In this document: one piece after another, positions 7,584 to 16,053 of the stretch
Position numbering within the stretch: the stretch's first letter is position 1
Layout: every line of letters starts with the position of its first letter
Assembly (NCBI GenBank): GCA_017516765.1
Contig: JAFXBE010000100.1
Coordinates: forward strand, 1 to 62,028
Reading direction: 5' to 3'
Source of the DNA: Clostridia bacterium
GTDB lineage: Bacteria > Bacillota > Clostridia > Christensenellales > Aristaeellaceae
Length of the DNA: 62,028 bases
Notes under the pieces: generated by a model
Told to the model about the DNA's origin: nothing
Databases searched by the model: none
The model's input: only the letters and a program-made list of their open reading frames with translations
Translations under genes and position numbers: made by a program

Positions 7584-9773
7584 TCAGGCTTCCACGATGT
7601 GGATCAGCTTGCCCTTGTAGTCGCCCCACAGATTGCCGATCAGCAGGCCGGCGTTCATCAGGGTGCTGCCCAGATAGGTGCGGTCTTCGCCCTCAATGCG
7701 GTACAGCTTGTCGGGGCAGAGACCCTTGAGCAGAATGCGGCGGGAGTGGGAATTGGCACGGCCCATCACCTGGATAAAGGTGACCAGCGCTTCGCTGCGG
7801 TCTTTCTTGACCACCATCCAGCAATCGTACATGTGGTTCTGCTGGTAGGAGGCCACCCGGTAGTAATCGCCGGTGCGCACCAGATCGTTGTATTTGTGGT
7901 ACATCTCCACCTGCTGGGGGATCATGTTCCGGTCTTCTTCGGGGATCTTGGTCACATCAAGCTCGTAGCCGAAGGTACCGGCAAGCGCCACATAGCCGCG
8001 GGTCTCGAAGGGAGTGGTGCGGCCGACGGTGTGGTTGGGGCAGTCGCTTACATGGGCGCCCATGGCAGAGAGGGGATAGATCAGCGCGGTGCCTTCCTGA
8101 ATGGAAAGCCGCTCAATGGCGTCGGTATCGTCCGAGCACCAGATCTGGGGGCTGTAGTAAAGCATGCCCGCATCAAAACGCGCGCCGCCGCCGGAGCAGT
8201 TTTCCAGCAGGATGTGGGGGAACTCGGTCACCAGCCGCTCCTGCAGGCGGTACATGCCCAGCACGTAGCGGTGGTACAACTCGCCCTGACACTCTGCCGA
8301 AAGGGCATAGCTGCCGATGTCTGCCAGCGGGCGGTTCATATCCCACTTGACGTATTCGATGTTTGCGCTGCGCAGCACGCCTGCGATCAGGTTGAAGATA
8401 TAGTCCTGAATCTCTGTGCGGCTCATGTCCAGCACATACTGGTTACGGGCCAGACCCGCTACACGCCCGGGCACCTGAATGGCCCAGTCGGGGTGGGCTC
8501 GGTACAGGTCGGAATCCGGGCTGATCATTTCCGGCTCCACCCAGATGCCGAACTTCATGCCCAGCTTGTTTACTTCGTCCACCAGATATTTCAGCCCGCC
8601 GGGCAGCTTGTCTTCGTTCACGATCCAGTCGCCAAGGGCGCGGTTGTCATCGAATCGGTTGCCGAACCAGCCGTCGTCCATCACCAGCATCTCGATGCCC
8701 AGCTGGGAGGCCTGCCGGGCGATATCCAGCAGCTTTTCGGTGTTGAAGTTGAAATAGGTGGCTTCCCAGTTGTTGATCAGGATGGGACGCTTCCGGTCGC
8801 GGTACTGACCGCGGATCAGATGCTGGCGGTAGAGATCGTGGAAGGCGTGGCTCATGCCGTTCAGACCCTCGGCAGAGTACACCAGCACCGCTTCGGGGGT
8901 CTGGAAGCTCTCGCCCGGGTTCAGCTTCCAACAGAAGCCCTCGGGATTGATGCCGGTCATCAGGCGAACGCTGTCGAACTGGCTGCGCTCGGCAAGGGTA
9001 AGGAAGTTGCCGGAATAGATCAGGTTGATGCCGTAGACATCGCCCGCGTCCTCGGTAGCGGTCTTGTCCAGCAGCGCCATGAAGGGATGGGTCTGGTGAC
9101 CTTCCTCGCCCCGCAGGGAGGACATGCCCTGAATGCCGTAGTTGACGGGCGTTCTGTCAATGCGCCGTTCCCGCGCCCAGGAGCCGTGCAGCAGGATCTT
9201 GTCATACTCCCGGTTGTCCATGTCCATGGATGCAGACAGGATGCGGTCGATAAACACGGGTGCATCGCTTTCGTTTACCAGCTTCACGCTGCGCACTACG
9301 GCGTCGATCCCCTCAAAAATGCTGTAGGAAAGCACAGCCTTCAGGTTCAGCACCTTGTCGGTCAGCACCAGCTCCAAAGTTTCGGTGTCTTCCTCGCTGC
9401 CCCAGGTGGCAGGCAGCCCCTCCAAAGGCTTCTTGCCCTTGAAGATGCTGTGGCTTTCGTAGGTGAACTGCACAGCCCGGTGACCGCCGTTGCTGCGTAC
9501 CACCACGGCGCTCTCCCGGTAGTCGCCTACGCCGCCGCAGGGATATTCCATGGGGAAGCTGTCCAGAAAGGAAAGCCGGTCGCGGGCGTTGCTTTCCGGG
9601 GTAAAGGGGTTTTCGCCGGTGCGCATCAGGTAGGTGGCATCGTCGTTGCCCAGCTTCTTGCCAAAGTAGGCATGCCCCACAAAGCCCTCTGCATCGGCAA
9701 TGCCGATCACATAGGATGCGGCTGCGGTATCCAGCTGGAAGCTGCGGTTTGCTTCGTTGTAACGGATAGACAT
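7584..9773 (-). CDS. Alpha-galactosidase, glycoside hydrolase family 36
   Basis: This 729-residue enzyme, normal length for GH36, hydrolyses terminal alpha-1,6-galactose from raffinose-type sugars or galactomannan. There is no signal peptide, so it acts in the cytoplasm. It has an N-terminal beta-sandwich, a central (beta/alpha)8 barrel and a C-terminal beta domain. Conserved stretches are NNWEATYFNFN, MDDGWFGNR, KFGIWVEPEMISPDSDLY, YVKWDMNR with nucleophile Asp478, ENCSGGGARFD, and CSDDTDAIERL with acid/base Asp548. The ATG at 9773 with AAGGAG seven bases upstream is chosen over an upstream in-frame ATG that would add 31 unconserved residues. A divergent AraC regulator is the likely controller. 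Confidence 0.95.
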   Translation of the reverse strand: MSIRYNEANRSFQLDTAAASYVIGIADAEGFVGHAYFGKKLGNDDATYLMRTGENPFTPESNARDRLSFLDSFPMEYPCGGVGDYRESAVVVRSNGGHRAVQFTYESHSIFKGKKPLEGLPATWGSEEDTETLELVLTDKVLNLKAVLSYSIFEGIDAVVRSVKLVNESDAPVFIDRILSASMDMDNREYDKILLHGSWARERRIDRTPVNYGIQGMSSLRGEEGHQTHPFMALLDKTATEDAGDVYGINLIYSGNFLTLAERSQFDSVRLMTGINPEGFCWKLNPGESFQTPEAVLVYSAEGLNGMSHAFHDLYRQHLIRGQYRDRKRPILINNWEATYFNFNTEKLLDIARQASQLGIEMLVMDDGWFGNRFDDNRALGDWIVNEDKLPGGLKYLVDEVNKLGMKFGIWVEPEMISPDSDLYRAHPDWAIQVPGRVAGLARNQYVLDMSRTEIQDYIFNLIAGVLRSANIEYVKWDMNRPLADIGSYALSAECQGELYHRYVLGMYRLQERLVTEFPHILLENCSGGGARFDAGMLYYSPQIWCSDDTDAIERLSIQEGTALIYPLSAMGAHVSDCPNHTVGRTTPFETRGYVALAGTFGYELDVTKIPEEDRNMIPQQVEMYHKYNDLVRTGDYYRVASYQQNHMYDCWMVVKKDRSEALVTFIQVMGRANSHSRRILLKGLCPDKLYRIEGEDRTYLGSTLMNAGLLIGNLWGDYKGKLIHIVEA

Positions 9774-9942
9774 ATTCTCACTCCTTCGTAGATGGTCCAT
9801 CGTCAGAGAGGGACGGCGTTGCCGCCCATTACTGTTATTGTACAGGAACAGCTGACGGTTTTCCATACCTTACAGCAACTTGTTGAGAATGGATTGGTTG
9901 CTATTTTTAACATATTGTGTTATCGTGTATTTGAATGGGGGA
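9774..9942. promoter_or_regulatory. Divergent regulatory region between alpha-galactosidase and AraC regulator
   Basis: The region holds both start sites of a classic regulator/target pair. On the minus strand a TACAAT-like -10 occurs with no good -35, as expected of an activator-dependent promoter. On the plus strand TTGCTA, 17 bases and TATCGT could serve the regulator. These hexamers are weak and are offered as candidates only. I could not identify a clear operator repeat by eye. Confidence 0.35.
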
Positions 9943-10791
9943 ATGGCTGTGAACATCGAAAAACTGCTGAATTTGCCCCTGTATGCCGATATGGCGTACA
10001 TCAACGGCAACTGGAAATATTACACCATGGATCTGCACAGCCACGGGGTGCTGGAGTGCAACTATATTGCCCTTGGCAGCTGTACCTACGAGATCGGCGG
10101 CGTACCCTACCGGCTTACCCGGCGCAATCTGATCCTGCTGGATTCCTCCATACCGCACAAGATCACTTTCGATCGTGGAGCGCCCTGCACGGTCATGGGC
10201 CTGTCCTTTTCCTATACAGCTCCGGATGCGCCCGCAGCCATGCCGCCCCTGCGGCAGGCGCTGGATAGCTCCCCCGGGCTCCGCACGCTGCTTGCCGGGC
10301 TGGAGGATGCCATTGTCTTCCCGGATGCCCGCAATCTGCAGGGCGATATTCTGCGCCTTGCCCGGGAATACGAGGCCGACCGGGACGCCCTGTATCTTGG
10401 CAGCCTCAGCTACCATCTGCTGGCAGAGCTGGCCCGCCTGCCCCTTACGGAGCGTTCCTCTGTGCAGTACTACGTTGAAAAGGCGCAGAACTACATCAGG
10501 GAGGCTTTCTACCTGATCCGCAGCAACGGGGATATCGCCGCACAGATCGGACTCAATGCCACCTATCTGGAGCGCATCTACAAGAAGACCACCGGCAGAA
10601 CGCTCTGGGAAAGCGTTACCGCCTGCCGTCTGGCGGCTGCCGAAGAATTGCTGGCCCAGCCCGGCATCCCCATCAACGAGATCGATACCATGATCGGCTT
10701 TGCCAACCGCCAGACATTCTATCTGCAGTTCAAAAAGAAATACGGGATCTCGCCTTCGGAGTTTCGGAAACGGAAGAGTGCGGGCGATTGA
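9943..10791 (+). CDS. AraC-family transcriptional regulator
   Basis: This 282-residue protein has an N-terminal cupin-like sensor domain (YTMDLHSHGVLECNYIALG, RRNLILLDSSIPHKITF) and a C-terminal AraC double helix-turn-helix from about residue 180 (DIAAQIGLNATYLERIYKKT, EIDTMIGFANRQTFYLQFKK, YGISPSEFRKR). It is divergent from the GH36 gene, so it probably binds a galactoside-derived inducer and activates that operon. The target is inferred from position. The ATG at 9943 follows a purine-rich TGGGGGA. A GTG two codons later is possible, and upstream in-frame starts lack a ribosome site. Confidence 0.88.
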   Translation: MAVNIEKLLNLPLYADMAYINGNWKYYTMDLHSHGVLECNYIALGSCTYEIGGVPYRLTRRNLILLDSSIPHKITFDRGAPCTVMGLSFSYTAPDAPAAMPPLRQALDSSPGLRTLLAGLEDAIVFPDARNLQGDILRLAREYEADRDALYLGSLSYHLLAELARLPLTERSSVQYYVEKAQNYIREAFYLIRSNGDIAAQIGLNATYLERIYKKTTGRTLWESVTACRLAAAEELLAQPGIPINEIDTMIGFANRQTFYLQFKKKYGISPSEFRKRKSAGD

Positions 10792-10810
10792 AACAAACGG
10801 TGGATTTGTG

Positions 10811-10836
10811 CCGGGAGCTTGTGCTCCCGGTTTTTT
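10811..10836 (+). terminator. Rho-independent terminator of the AraC regulator gene
   Basis: CCGGGAGC (10811-10818) pairs with GCTCCCGG (10823-10830) across a four-base loop, followed by six T. Confidence 0.85.
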
Positions 10837-10854
10837 GTGAAAATTTTCCGTTTA

Positions 10855-10884
10855 TGCGACAAATCGTCGTTGTGATCAGTCTAT
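10855..10884 (+). promoter_or_regulatory. Candidate ECF-type promoter upstream of the second sigma gene
   Basis: TGCGAC (10855-10860) and AGTCTA (10878-10883) are 17 bases apart. They resemble ECF promoters with a GAC/AAC-containing -35 and a GTC-containing -10, rather than the TTGACA/TATAAT promoters seen elsewhere here. Position just upstream of the sigma gene would fit autoregulation. Confidence is limited because only one copy is visible. Confidence 0.4.
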
Positions 10885-10908
10885 ATAGGTGTAAGGAGGT
10901 GATGCCCG

Positions 10909-11436
10909 ATGCGGCAAGATATGGCTCCGGGTTCGCAGCTTTCCCGGGAAAAGCGGTTTGAACAGCTTGCGCAGCGGTATCAGGAAACGCTTCTCCGTAC
11001 CTGCTTCCTGTATCTTTGCGATAAAACGCTGGCAGAGGATGCCGTACAGGAAACCTTTGTGAAGGTATACCGGGCGTTGGATTCTTTTCGCGGCGACAGC
11101 AGCGAAAAAACATGGATCATGAAGATCGCCATGCGTGTTTGCTACGATATGAACCATTCCAACTGGTACAGACTGATGAACCGGCGCATTACGCCGGATA
11201 TGCTGCCTGATGCCGCTCCCGGTACAGCCAACGAAGAGGACGAGGAGCTTACGCTGGCTGTGATGAGACTTCCGCGAAAACTGCGGGAGGCTATTCTGCT
11301 GTATTATTATCAGGGTCTCAAGGTGGATGAGATCGCAGAAATACTGCATATTGCCCATTCGTCTGTTTCGGGCAGGCTGAAAAGGGCACGCATGAAACTG
11401 AAGGAACTCTTGGAAGGGAGAGAGATCGATGAGTGA
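10909..11436 (+). CDS. ECF-type RNA polymerase sigma factor
   Basis: This 175-residue protein has sigma region 2 at about residues 20-90 (FLYLCDKTLAEDAVQETFVK, DSSEKTWIMKIAMRVCYDM) and region 4 at about 115-170 (LREAILLYYYQGLKVDEIAE, HSSVSGRLKRARMKLKELL). It is a sigV/sigW-like ECF sigma factor for an envelope or stress regulon. AAGGAGGT at 10893-10900 sets the start at 10909. Its end overlaps the following gene by eight bases, marking a sigma/anti-sigma operon that also includes a small secreted protein. Confidence 0.92.
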   Translation: MRQDMAPGSQLSREKRFEQLAQRYQETLLRTCFLYLCDKTLAEDAVQETFVKVYRALDSFRGDSSEKTWIMKIAMRVCYDMNHSNWYRLMNRRITPDMLPDAAPGTANEEDEELTLAVMRLPRKLREAILLYYYQGLKVDEIAEILHIAHSSVSGRLKRARMKLKELLEGREIDE

Positions 11437-12592
11437 AAAGATCAGCATGGATCGGTTCCGTTCTGCTCTGGACAACCGTCTTTCCGGGCTGCGTCCGGAT
11501 GCCGGCTTGGCACAGCGGATTATCCGGAGCGATGCAGATGAAGCTCCTGTGCGTCAAAAATCGGTTGTTTTGGCTGCTGCGGTGGTGTTATCCCTCTTTG
11601 TGCTGGCGGCGGGAGCTGTTGCTGCGGTGCTTGGGGGCTGGGGGATCCTCCATTTCGCGGACAGACCGGTGGGCGTTTGTTTGCCATCCGGCAGTGAAGC
11701 CTGTATCAAACAGGAAAACCTGTCCATCGAAACAGAATGTGTTGAATGTACGATCCGGGAATCGTATTATGACGGAAAACTTCTGCGCCTTGCAGCTCAG
11801 GTGGTTCCCAAGGAACAACTGCTATTGATCGGCGGTGATGCTTCCCCGGCAGATCCAATGGAAGAAGGTGTGTATGCCAACGCTGCAACAGGCATGAGCT
11901 ATGCCTCCTATGCGCTGGAGAACTACGGGGGAAAGATGGCAGATATCAGTCTGCATGCCGGTGCGGATGATGTACACAGTTTTCATTCCAATGGCGACGG
12001 CTCCATTACTGTTTACACGGAGTGTGTTTTTGACGATGAACTGCCCAAACGCGATCTGCAGGTAAAGCTGGTCTGTATGCCCGTACTTCTTTCGACGGAC
12101 GGTACAGCGAAATATGATGCCGTATTTCGGGAAACCGTCTCTGTACCGATGACGTTTCATGCTTTGGAAAGCAAAACCTATGTCTGTGAAGAACCTATGC
12201 TCTTTCCTGCTGTCGGTGTGCGGGTCGTTCATGTGGAACTGACCGCTACACCTTTGGAGATCCGCTATGCGATCGATTATGAGATTACCGATCTGAATGC
12301 ATATCTTGCGCAGAATGACGCATTGTGGTTTGAGTTTATAGACCCGGAAAGTACTGAATCGGAATATGTGGCGCAACGGGTGTCCGAAGGAGTCGTGTCT
12401 TCGGGAAGCGTGGGGCGGTTGAACGGAGCTCATTTTCAGTCTGCCGGTGTGGGTGATGTGTACCGGCAGACCGGTTCTGTCGGGCTGGATGCTTTTGGTG
12501 ATCGGTATACCATTCGTGCCTATCACGCGGGTAATAAGACCCGCTTTGAAACCGTGACCTTTGCCGTGTCGGAAAGGAGACAGGAACCATGA
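11429..12592 (+). CDS. Putative membrane anti-sigma factor
   Basis: This 387-residue protein has a cytoplasmic N-terminus of about 45 residues (MDRFRSALDNRLSGLRPDAG), one transmembrane helix near 46-68 (VVLAAAVVLSLFVLAAGAVA), and a large extracytoplasmic region of about 310 residues. That region is rich in beta structure, like the DUF4179-type sensors attached to clostridial ECF anti-sigma factors. Overlap with the sigma gene and the topology support the role. No zinc motif is seen. The signal sensed is unknown. The last codons overlap the next gene (ATGA at 12589), so all three genes are one operon. Confidence 0.7.
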   Translation: MSEKISMDRFRSALDNRLSGLRPDAGLAQRIIRSDADEAPVRQKSVVLAAAVVLSLFVLAAGAVAAVLGGWGILHFADRPVGVCLPSGSEACIKQENLSIETECVECTIRESYYDGKLLRLAAQVVPKEQLLLIGGDASPADPMEEGVYANAATGMSYASYALENYGGKMADISLHAGADDVHSFHSNGDGSITVYTECVFDDELPKRDLQVKLVCMPVLLSTDGTAKYDAVFRETVSVPMTFHALESKTYVCEEPMLFPAVGVRVVHVELTATPLEIRYAIDYEITDLNAYLAQNDALWFEFIDPESTESEYVAQRVSEGVVSSGSVGRLNGAHFQSAGVGDVYRQTGSVGLDAFGDRYTIRAYHAGNKTRFETVTFAVSERRQEP

Positions 12593-13248
12593 GAAAAATG
12601 TGGGTTGTTTGTTTGTTGCTGGGGATGCTCCTGCTTCCGGCAATGTCCACTGCGGAAACCGATGTGCCGCATGAGGTGCGGCAGCTTCTTGGAGAGGTGG
12701 AAGTGCTGTCGGCTGCGGGATGGGAAGAAGCGGAGCAGAGCACCTGGTTTGTGTATGCACGCACGCAGGATGGTACCGGTACCTTATGCTGCTTTGTGGA
12801 CAAAAACGGTGCATGGGCGGAGGAATTTCGAACCCAAAAGGCTGTTCCGCCAGGAAATGGTCGAACTGAATTGCATATTTCGGATGGGGCGTGGAGCTTC
12901 CGGGATCCGGGAAACGGTAAGGGGCAGTATATCGAAGGACCTATTCTGATCCTTCTTCAGTATGATGCCGATAACACGGCAGTGGAGTGGCTGATCAGCT
13001 TTGCGCGCTCGCAAGCAGGCGTGTGGGAGCTGATCGCCGTGCGTAAGTATTCCTGTTCGGCAATCATTGATGTCGGCAGCGGCGGCATGACCTTTTATTC
13101 TATGGCAGACAAAGCGCAGAGCGTGGCAGTCGGCTGTGCGCCCTGCTGCTTTGACCGGGATCTCCGTTCGTTTTGCCTTACGGATGTTCCGCTTACGTTT
13201 CAAGCCGCACAGGAGAAGGCGTTTTCAACAGTGCTCCCTTGGCAGTAG
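12589..13248 (+). CDS. Small secreted protein of the ECF operon, unknown function
   Basis: This 219-residue protein has a signal peptide (about 1-22, MRKMWVVCLLLGMLLLPAMS, then TAE) and no lipobox, followed by a soluble domain with FVYARTQDGTGTLCCFVDKN and a cysteine-containing C-terminal part. I do not recognise the family. Its four-base overlap with the anti-sigma gene shows it is made together with the sigma/anti-sigma pair. It could be a signal modulator or an effector of the response. A hairpin of ten base pairs spans the stop codon (13238-13263) but lacks a T-run. Confidence 0.6.
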   Translation: MRKMWVVCLLLGMLLLPAMSTAETDVPHEVRQLLGEVEVLSAAGWEEAEQSTWFVYARTQDGTGTLCCFVDKNGAWAEEFRTQKAVPPGNGRTELHISDGAWSFRDPGNGKGQYIEGPILILLQYDADNTAVEWLISFARSQAGVWELIAVRKYSCSAIIDVGSGGMTFYSMADKAQSVAVGCAPCCFDRDLRSFCLTDVPLTFQAAQEKAFSTVLPWQ

Positions 13249-13463
13249 CTTTGTACTGCCAAGTATACCGGTAATTTGATCATGAGCATTCAATTGATCA
13301 TCCGAACCCGTGCGTTACTGCCGCCTGTCAAGTAAACGTGGCAATATACAAAGGTAACTTGCAGGAAGCATCACCGTGAACAGAGAATAGATCCATGACC
13401 AAAAGCCGGGAAGAAAACGAACAACCGGATAAGCAAGAACAGCATCCCTGCTGCGGCGCACAG
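13249..13463. other. Intergenic stretch without a recognisable gene
   Basis: About 215 bases between the secreted protein and the next terminator contain no gene I can support. A hairpin overlaps its left edge: CTTGGCAGTA (13238-13247) and TACTGCCAAG (13254-13263). There is also a TTGATCAT/ATGATCAA-like palindromic patch near 13276-13305. A short open frame from 13395 has no ribosome site and reads through the terminator, so it is not called. Confidence 0.4.
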
Positions 13464-13498
13464 AATCCCGCACCGGTCAGCCCGGTGCGGGATTTTTT
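13464..13498 (+). terminator. Rho-independent terminator
   Basis: AATCCCGCACCGG (13464-13476) pairs with CCGGTGCGGGATT (13482-13494), followed by a T-run to 13498. It ends transcription from the ECF operon side before the next promoter. Confidence 0.85.
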
Positions 13499-13537
13499 CG
13501 CAGATGCGCCCGGACCCGGAGGCGAAAAGTGTGCGGC

Positions 13538-13567
13538 TTGCGTACAGCTCGCCGGATATGCTATAAT
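13538..13567 (+). promoter_or_regulatory. Sigma-A type promoter of the RyR-tailed membrane protein gene
   Basis: TTGCGT (13538-13543), an 18-base spacer, and a perfect TATAAT (13562-13567), ending 35 bases before the start codon. Confidence 0.65.
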
Positions 13568-13602
13568 TCATCTAACGTTGAAACCAAAAGGGGTCTGTAC
13601 AT

Positions 13603-15912
13603 ATGACAAACTATGCATGGAGTCTGCCGCTTGCATTCCTGCTGCTGATCGTTCCGGTGATCCTGACGATTTGCTGGTTCCGCAACGAACGGTATACCGG
13701 CGCCAATCTGATGTGGGTATCCCTGTTTGTGATCGCCTCGATCACGGTTTTACGGCTGCCGCTCCGCTTGTCCTGGGGCGAAACCTTCCCGGATAACATT
13801 ATGCACAGCCTGATCGATGCACTGCAGACCATCAGTCTCGGTGCTGATCTGGAAAATCTGATCAAAGAGGGCGTAAGGGTCACATACGGCGAAACGATCC
13901 GAACATTCGCCGACACCGTTGGCAATAGCCGCATTTACGCCAGTTTTGTGATCGTTCAATGCATCATCGGTATTCTGCTCAGCGCCTTTGCTGTGATCAA
14001 GACCGTTACCGGCGGCATACAGCGGTGGCTGTTCAGGATCTTTTCCTTCAGGCGCACCTTCGTTTTCAGCCGGTTGACGGAAGAATCGATTATGCTGGCG
14101 AAAAACATTCAGAACGCCGCCCGTGCGAAGCACAAAAAGATTTCCCTGTGCTTTGCCGCCGCACAGGAGGATACGCTTGCTGCGCTGAATCTGCAATGGA
14201 AAGCGGCAGGGCTGAAAAACGTGATCTGTTTTCCCAAAAATATTGAACACAAATGCTTCCCGGTGATGGCGCGGGGGGTTAACTGCATTCTCTGCTCCGG
14301 AGAGGAAGACGAGAACCTGCAGCAACTCTATGACCTGCTCCGCACCGAAAAGGATGCGCGCCTGCACCGAAAGCGCAGCATCAAGTATTTTGTGGTAGCC
14401 CACAGCCGCAACGCCGAGCGTACCGTGGATGGTCTGATGGATTGCTACATCCGCTCCGGAGAAAGCAGCAGCATTGTGTACCTCATCAACCCGGCAGAGA
14501 ATCTGGCGATCAATGTGCTGGACAGCATACCGCTGTTCAAGTATGCCGCCCCAGCCGGAAAGAACAGCACAAAATTGAATATTCTGGTTGCCGGATCCAC
14601 GCCCTTTGCGGAACGTTTTGTGCGGAATGCCTATGTTTGCGGGCAGATGCTGGACTGCAGCCTTTCCATCACATGGGCGGCAACCAATGCCGACGAGCTG
14701 GAAGCGGAGCTGTATGCCGGGGTACCTGCGCTGAAGCGGGATGATCTGCAGATTGTCAACGAATGCGGCAGGATCGGGTTTCATCAATTGAAGAGTTGGG
14801 CAGAGATCGCAGATGAAGCGATGGTGGGCAAGGCGCACTACATCGTTCTGGCAAACGAGAAGGACGAAGAGAACATCAAGGCGGCGCGGCGTATCCGCAG
14901 GATCATCGAGCTGCAGAAGCTGACGGATCCCGACCGCAGCAGCGAGAAGGTTGCGGTGCTGTATAGGGTCGAAAGCGCAGCCATGAACGAGATCGACCGG
15001 CGGATGGATGAGGCTGCGGCGAAAAAACAGCATCAGCAGCTCTACACGCCCTGCGATATGATCCCTATCGGCAGCCGAGAAGAAATGTACGCCGCCGAAA
15101 TGTTCTTCTTCCACGATATGCTGTGCAAGGGCTATTTTGTAGACCGTGTCTACATCAGCAAAAACCCGAAAGAAGAAATGACGTTGGAGAACGTACAGAA
15201 AACGCTTGACCGGCACAAACGCCAGTTCAGCGAGTTTTTGTGCGGTATGCGCGGCAATGCGGGATGTGACAATGCCGATAAGCGTTCCTCTGTTGCTTCT
15301 GCGCTGCATCTGAACTACCGCATGCATGTGATGAATGCGTCTGCCGAGCCGGGCGGGAAGCCCGATGCTGCACTGATGGAGAGATTGGCGGATACGGAGC
15401 ACCGCCGCTGGACGGCGAATACGATCATGTCCGGCTACATGCCGCCCACGCCGGAGCAGTTGGAAAGCTACTTCCGCAAAGGCGGTTACAGCCATAAGAA
15501 TATGGATCTGTATCTGCATCCCTGCATCATTTCCAGCCGTCCCGGTGTATGCCCCGGCCTGTGGAAAGGCGAAGGAAAACCGGACGGGCTGGATCAGCTT
15601 GCGTACGACCTGCATTCCAGAACCTATGCAATGCTTGATGATGCCGTGCGGGAGGGCTGTAAAGCCGGTGCTTTGCCTGCGCTTACCCTGCCGGATCCCA
15701 CGAAGCCGGAGTCGTTGCAGCCTTTTGTTGAAGCGGTGGAAGAGCTGCCTGCTTCCGAAGCAAGGTCTCGTGTGCTGGTGCTGGCCAACAATCTGTTCAA
15801 GGATTTCAAGAGCAGCGACAGAAAAATGGTTGACTATACAAGCAGCGTGATCCGGATCGCAGCCGATCCGCAGGTGTCCGATGCCCTCAGGCTTTTCTGG
15901 CTGGACGAGTAG
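13603..15912 (+). CDS. Channel-like membrane protein with RCK/TrkA-N-like and RyR-like domains
   Basis: This 769-residue protein has hydrophobic helices near residues 6-26, 36-55 and 110-135. Between the second and third lies an amphipathic stretch with SLIDALQTISLGAD, placed like a pore helix and selectivity filter. The cytoplasmic part has two Rossmann/RCK-like segments, one from about residue 148 (RTFVFSRLTEESIMLA) and one from about 325 (NILVAGSTPFAERFVRNAY). A C-terminal region (LADTEHRRWTANTIMSGY, DLYLHPCI, then LDQLAYDLHSRT) resembles bacterial RyR domains, whose signature is EHxRW with a later HP and D. The family would be a ligand-gated channel or nucleotide-sensing membrane effector. 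The filter is not the usual K+ TVGYG, so the ion is unknown. All domain calls are by eye. Confidence 0.55.
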   Translation: MTNYAWSLPLAFLLLIVPVILTICWFRNERYTGANLMWVSLFVIASITVLRLPLRLSWGETFPDNIMHSLIDALQTISLGADLENLIKEGVRVTYGETIRTFADTVGNSRIYASFVIVQCIIGILLSAFAVIKTVTGGIQRWLFRIFSFRRTFVFSRLTEESIMLAKNIQNAARAKHKKISLCFAAAQEDTLAALNLQWKAAGLKNVICFPKNIEHKCFPVMARGVNCILCSGEEDENLQQLYDLLRTEKDARLHRKRSIKYFVVAHSRNAERTVDGLMDCYIRSGESSSIVYLINPAENLAINVLDSIPLFKYAAPAGKNSTKLNILVAGSTPFAERFVRNAYVCGQMLDCSLSITWAATNADELEAELYAGVPALKRDDLQIVNECGRIGFHQLKSWAEIADEAMVGKAHYIVLANEKDEENIKAARRIRRIIELQKLTDPDRSSEKVAVLYRVESAAMNEIDRRMDEAAAKKQHQQLYTPCDMIPIGSREEMYAAEMFFFHDMLCKGYFVDRVYISKNPKEEMTLENVQKTLDRHKRQFSEFLCGMRGNAGCDNADKRSSVASALHLNYRMHVMNASAEPGGKPDAALMERLADTEHRRWTANTIMSGYMPPTPEQLESYFRKGGYSHKNMDLYLHPCIISSRPGVCPGLWKGEGKPDGLDQLAYDLHSRTYAMLDDAVREGCKAGALPALTLPDPTKPESLQPFVEAVEELPASEARSRVLVLANNLFKDFKSSDRKMVDYTSSVIRIAADPQVSDALRLFWLDE

Positions 15913-15976
15913 CCGCTGCGCCGGGAGCAGTATCCGCATATGGCGGAAAACGTTGGAAAGACCTCCTTTCGGTATA

Positions 15977-16005
15977 TTGAACAGCTAAACCATTTGTGAT
16001 ATATT
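15977..16005 (+). promoter_or_regulatory. Sigma-A type promoter of the EAL fusion gene
   Basis: TTGAAC (15977-15982), a 17-base spacer and TATATT (16000-16005), about 50 bases before the TTG start. Confidence 0.6.
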
Positions 16006-16053
16006 AATAGATAGCAAAAAACCGATATCCTGCTCAGGGAAAGGAGAATCTCC

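Noticed and set aside
6855..9791. 978-codon open frame antisense to the alpha-galactosidase gene
   Set aside because: It mirrors a clear GH36 gene in GC-rich DNA, has a His/Val/Gly-rich composition typical of antisense frames, and has no ribosome site.
13395..13796. 133-codon plus-strand frame
   Set aside because: No ribosome site; it runs through a strong terminator and a promoter into another gene.
13750..15939. 729-codon minus-strand frame opposite the RyR-tailed protein
   Set aside because: Low-complexity antisense frame. The plus-strand gene has a promoter, start and coherent domains.
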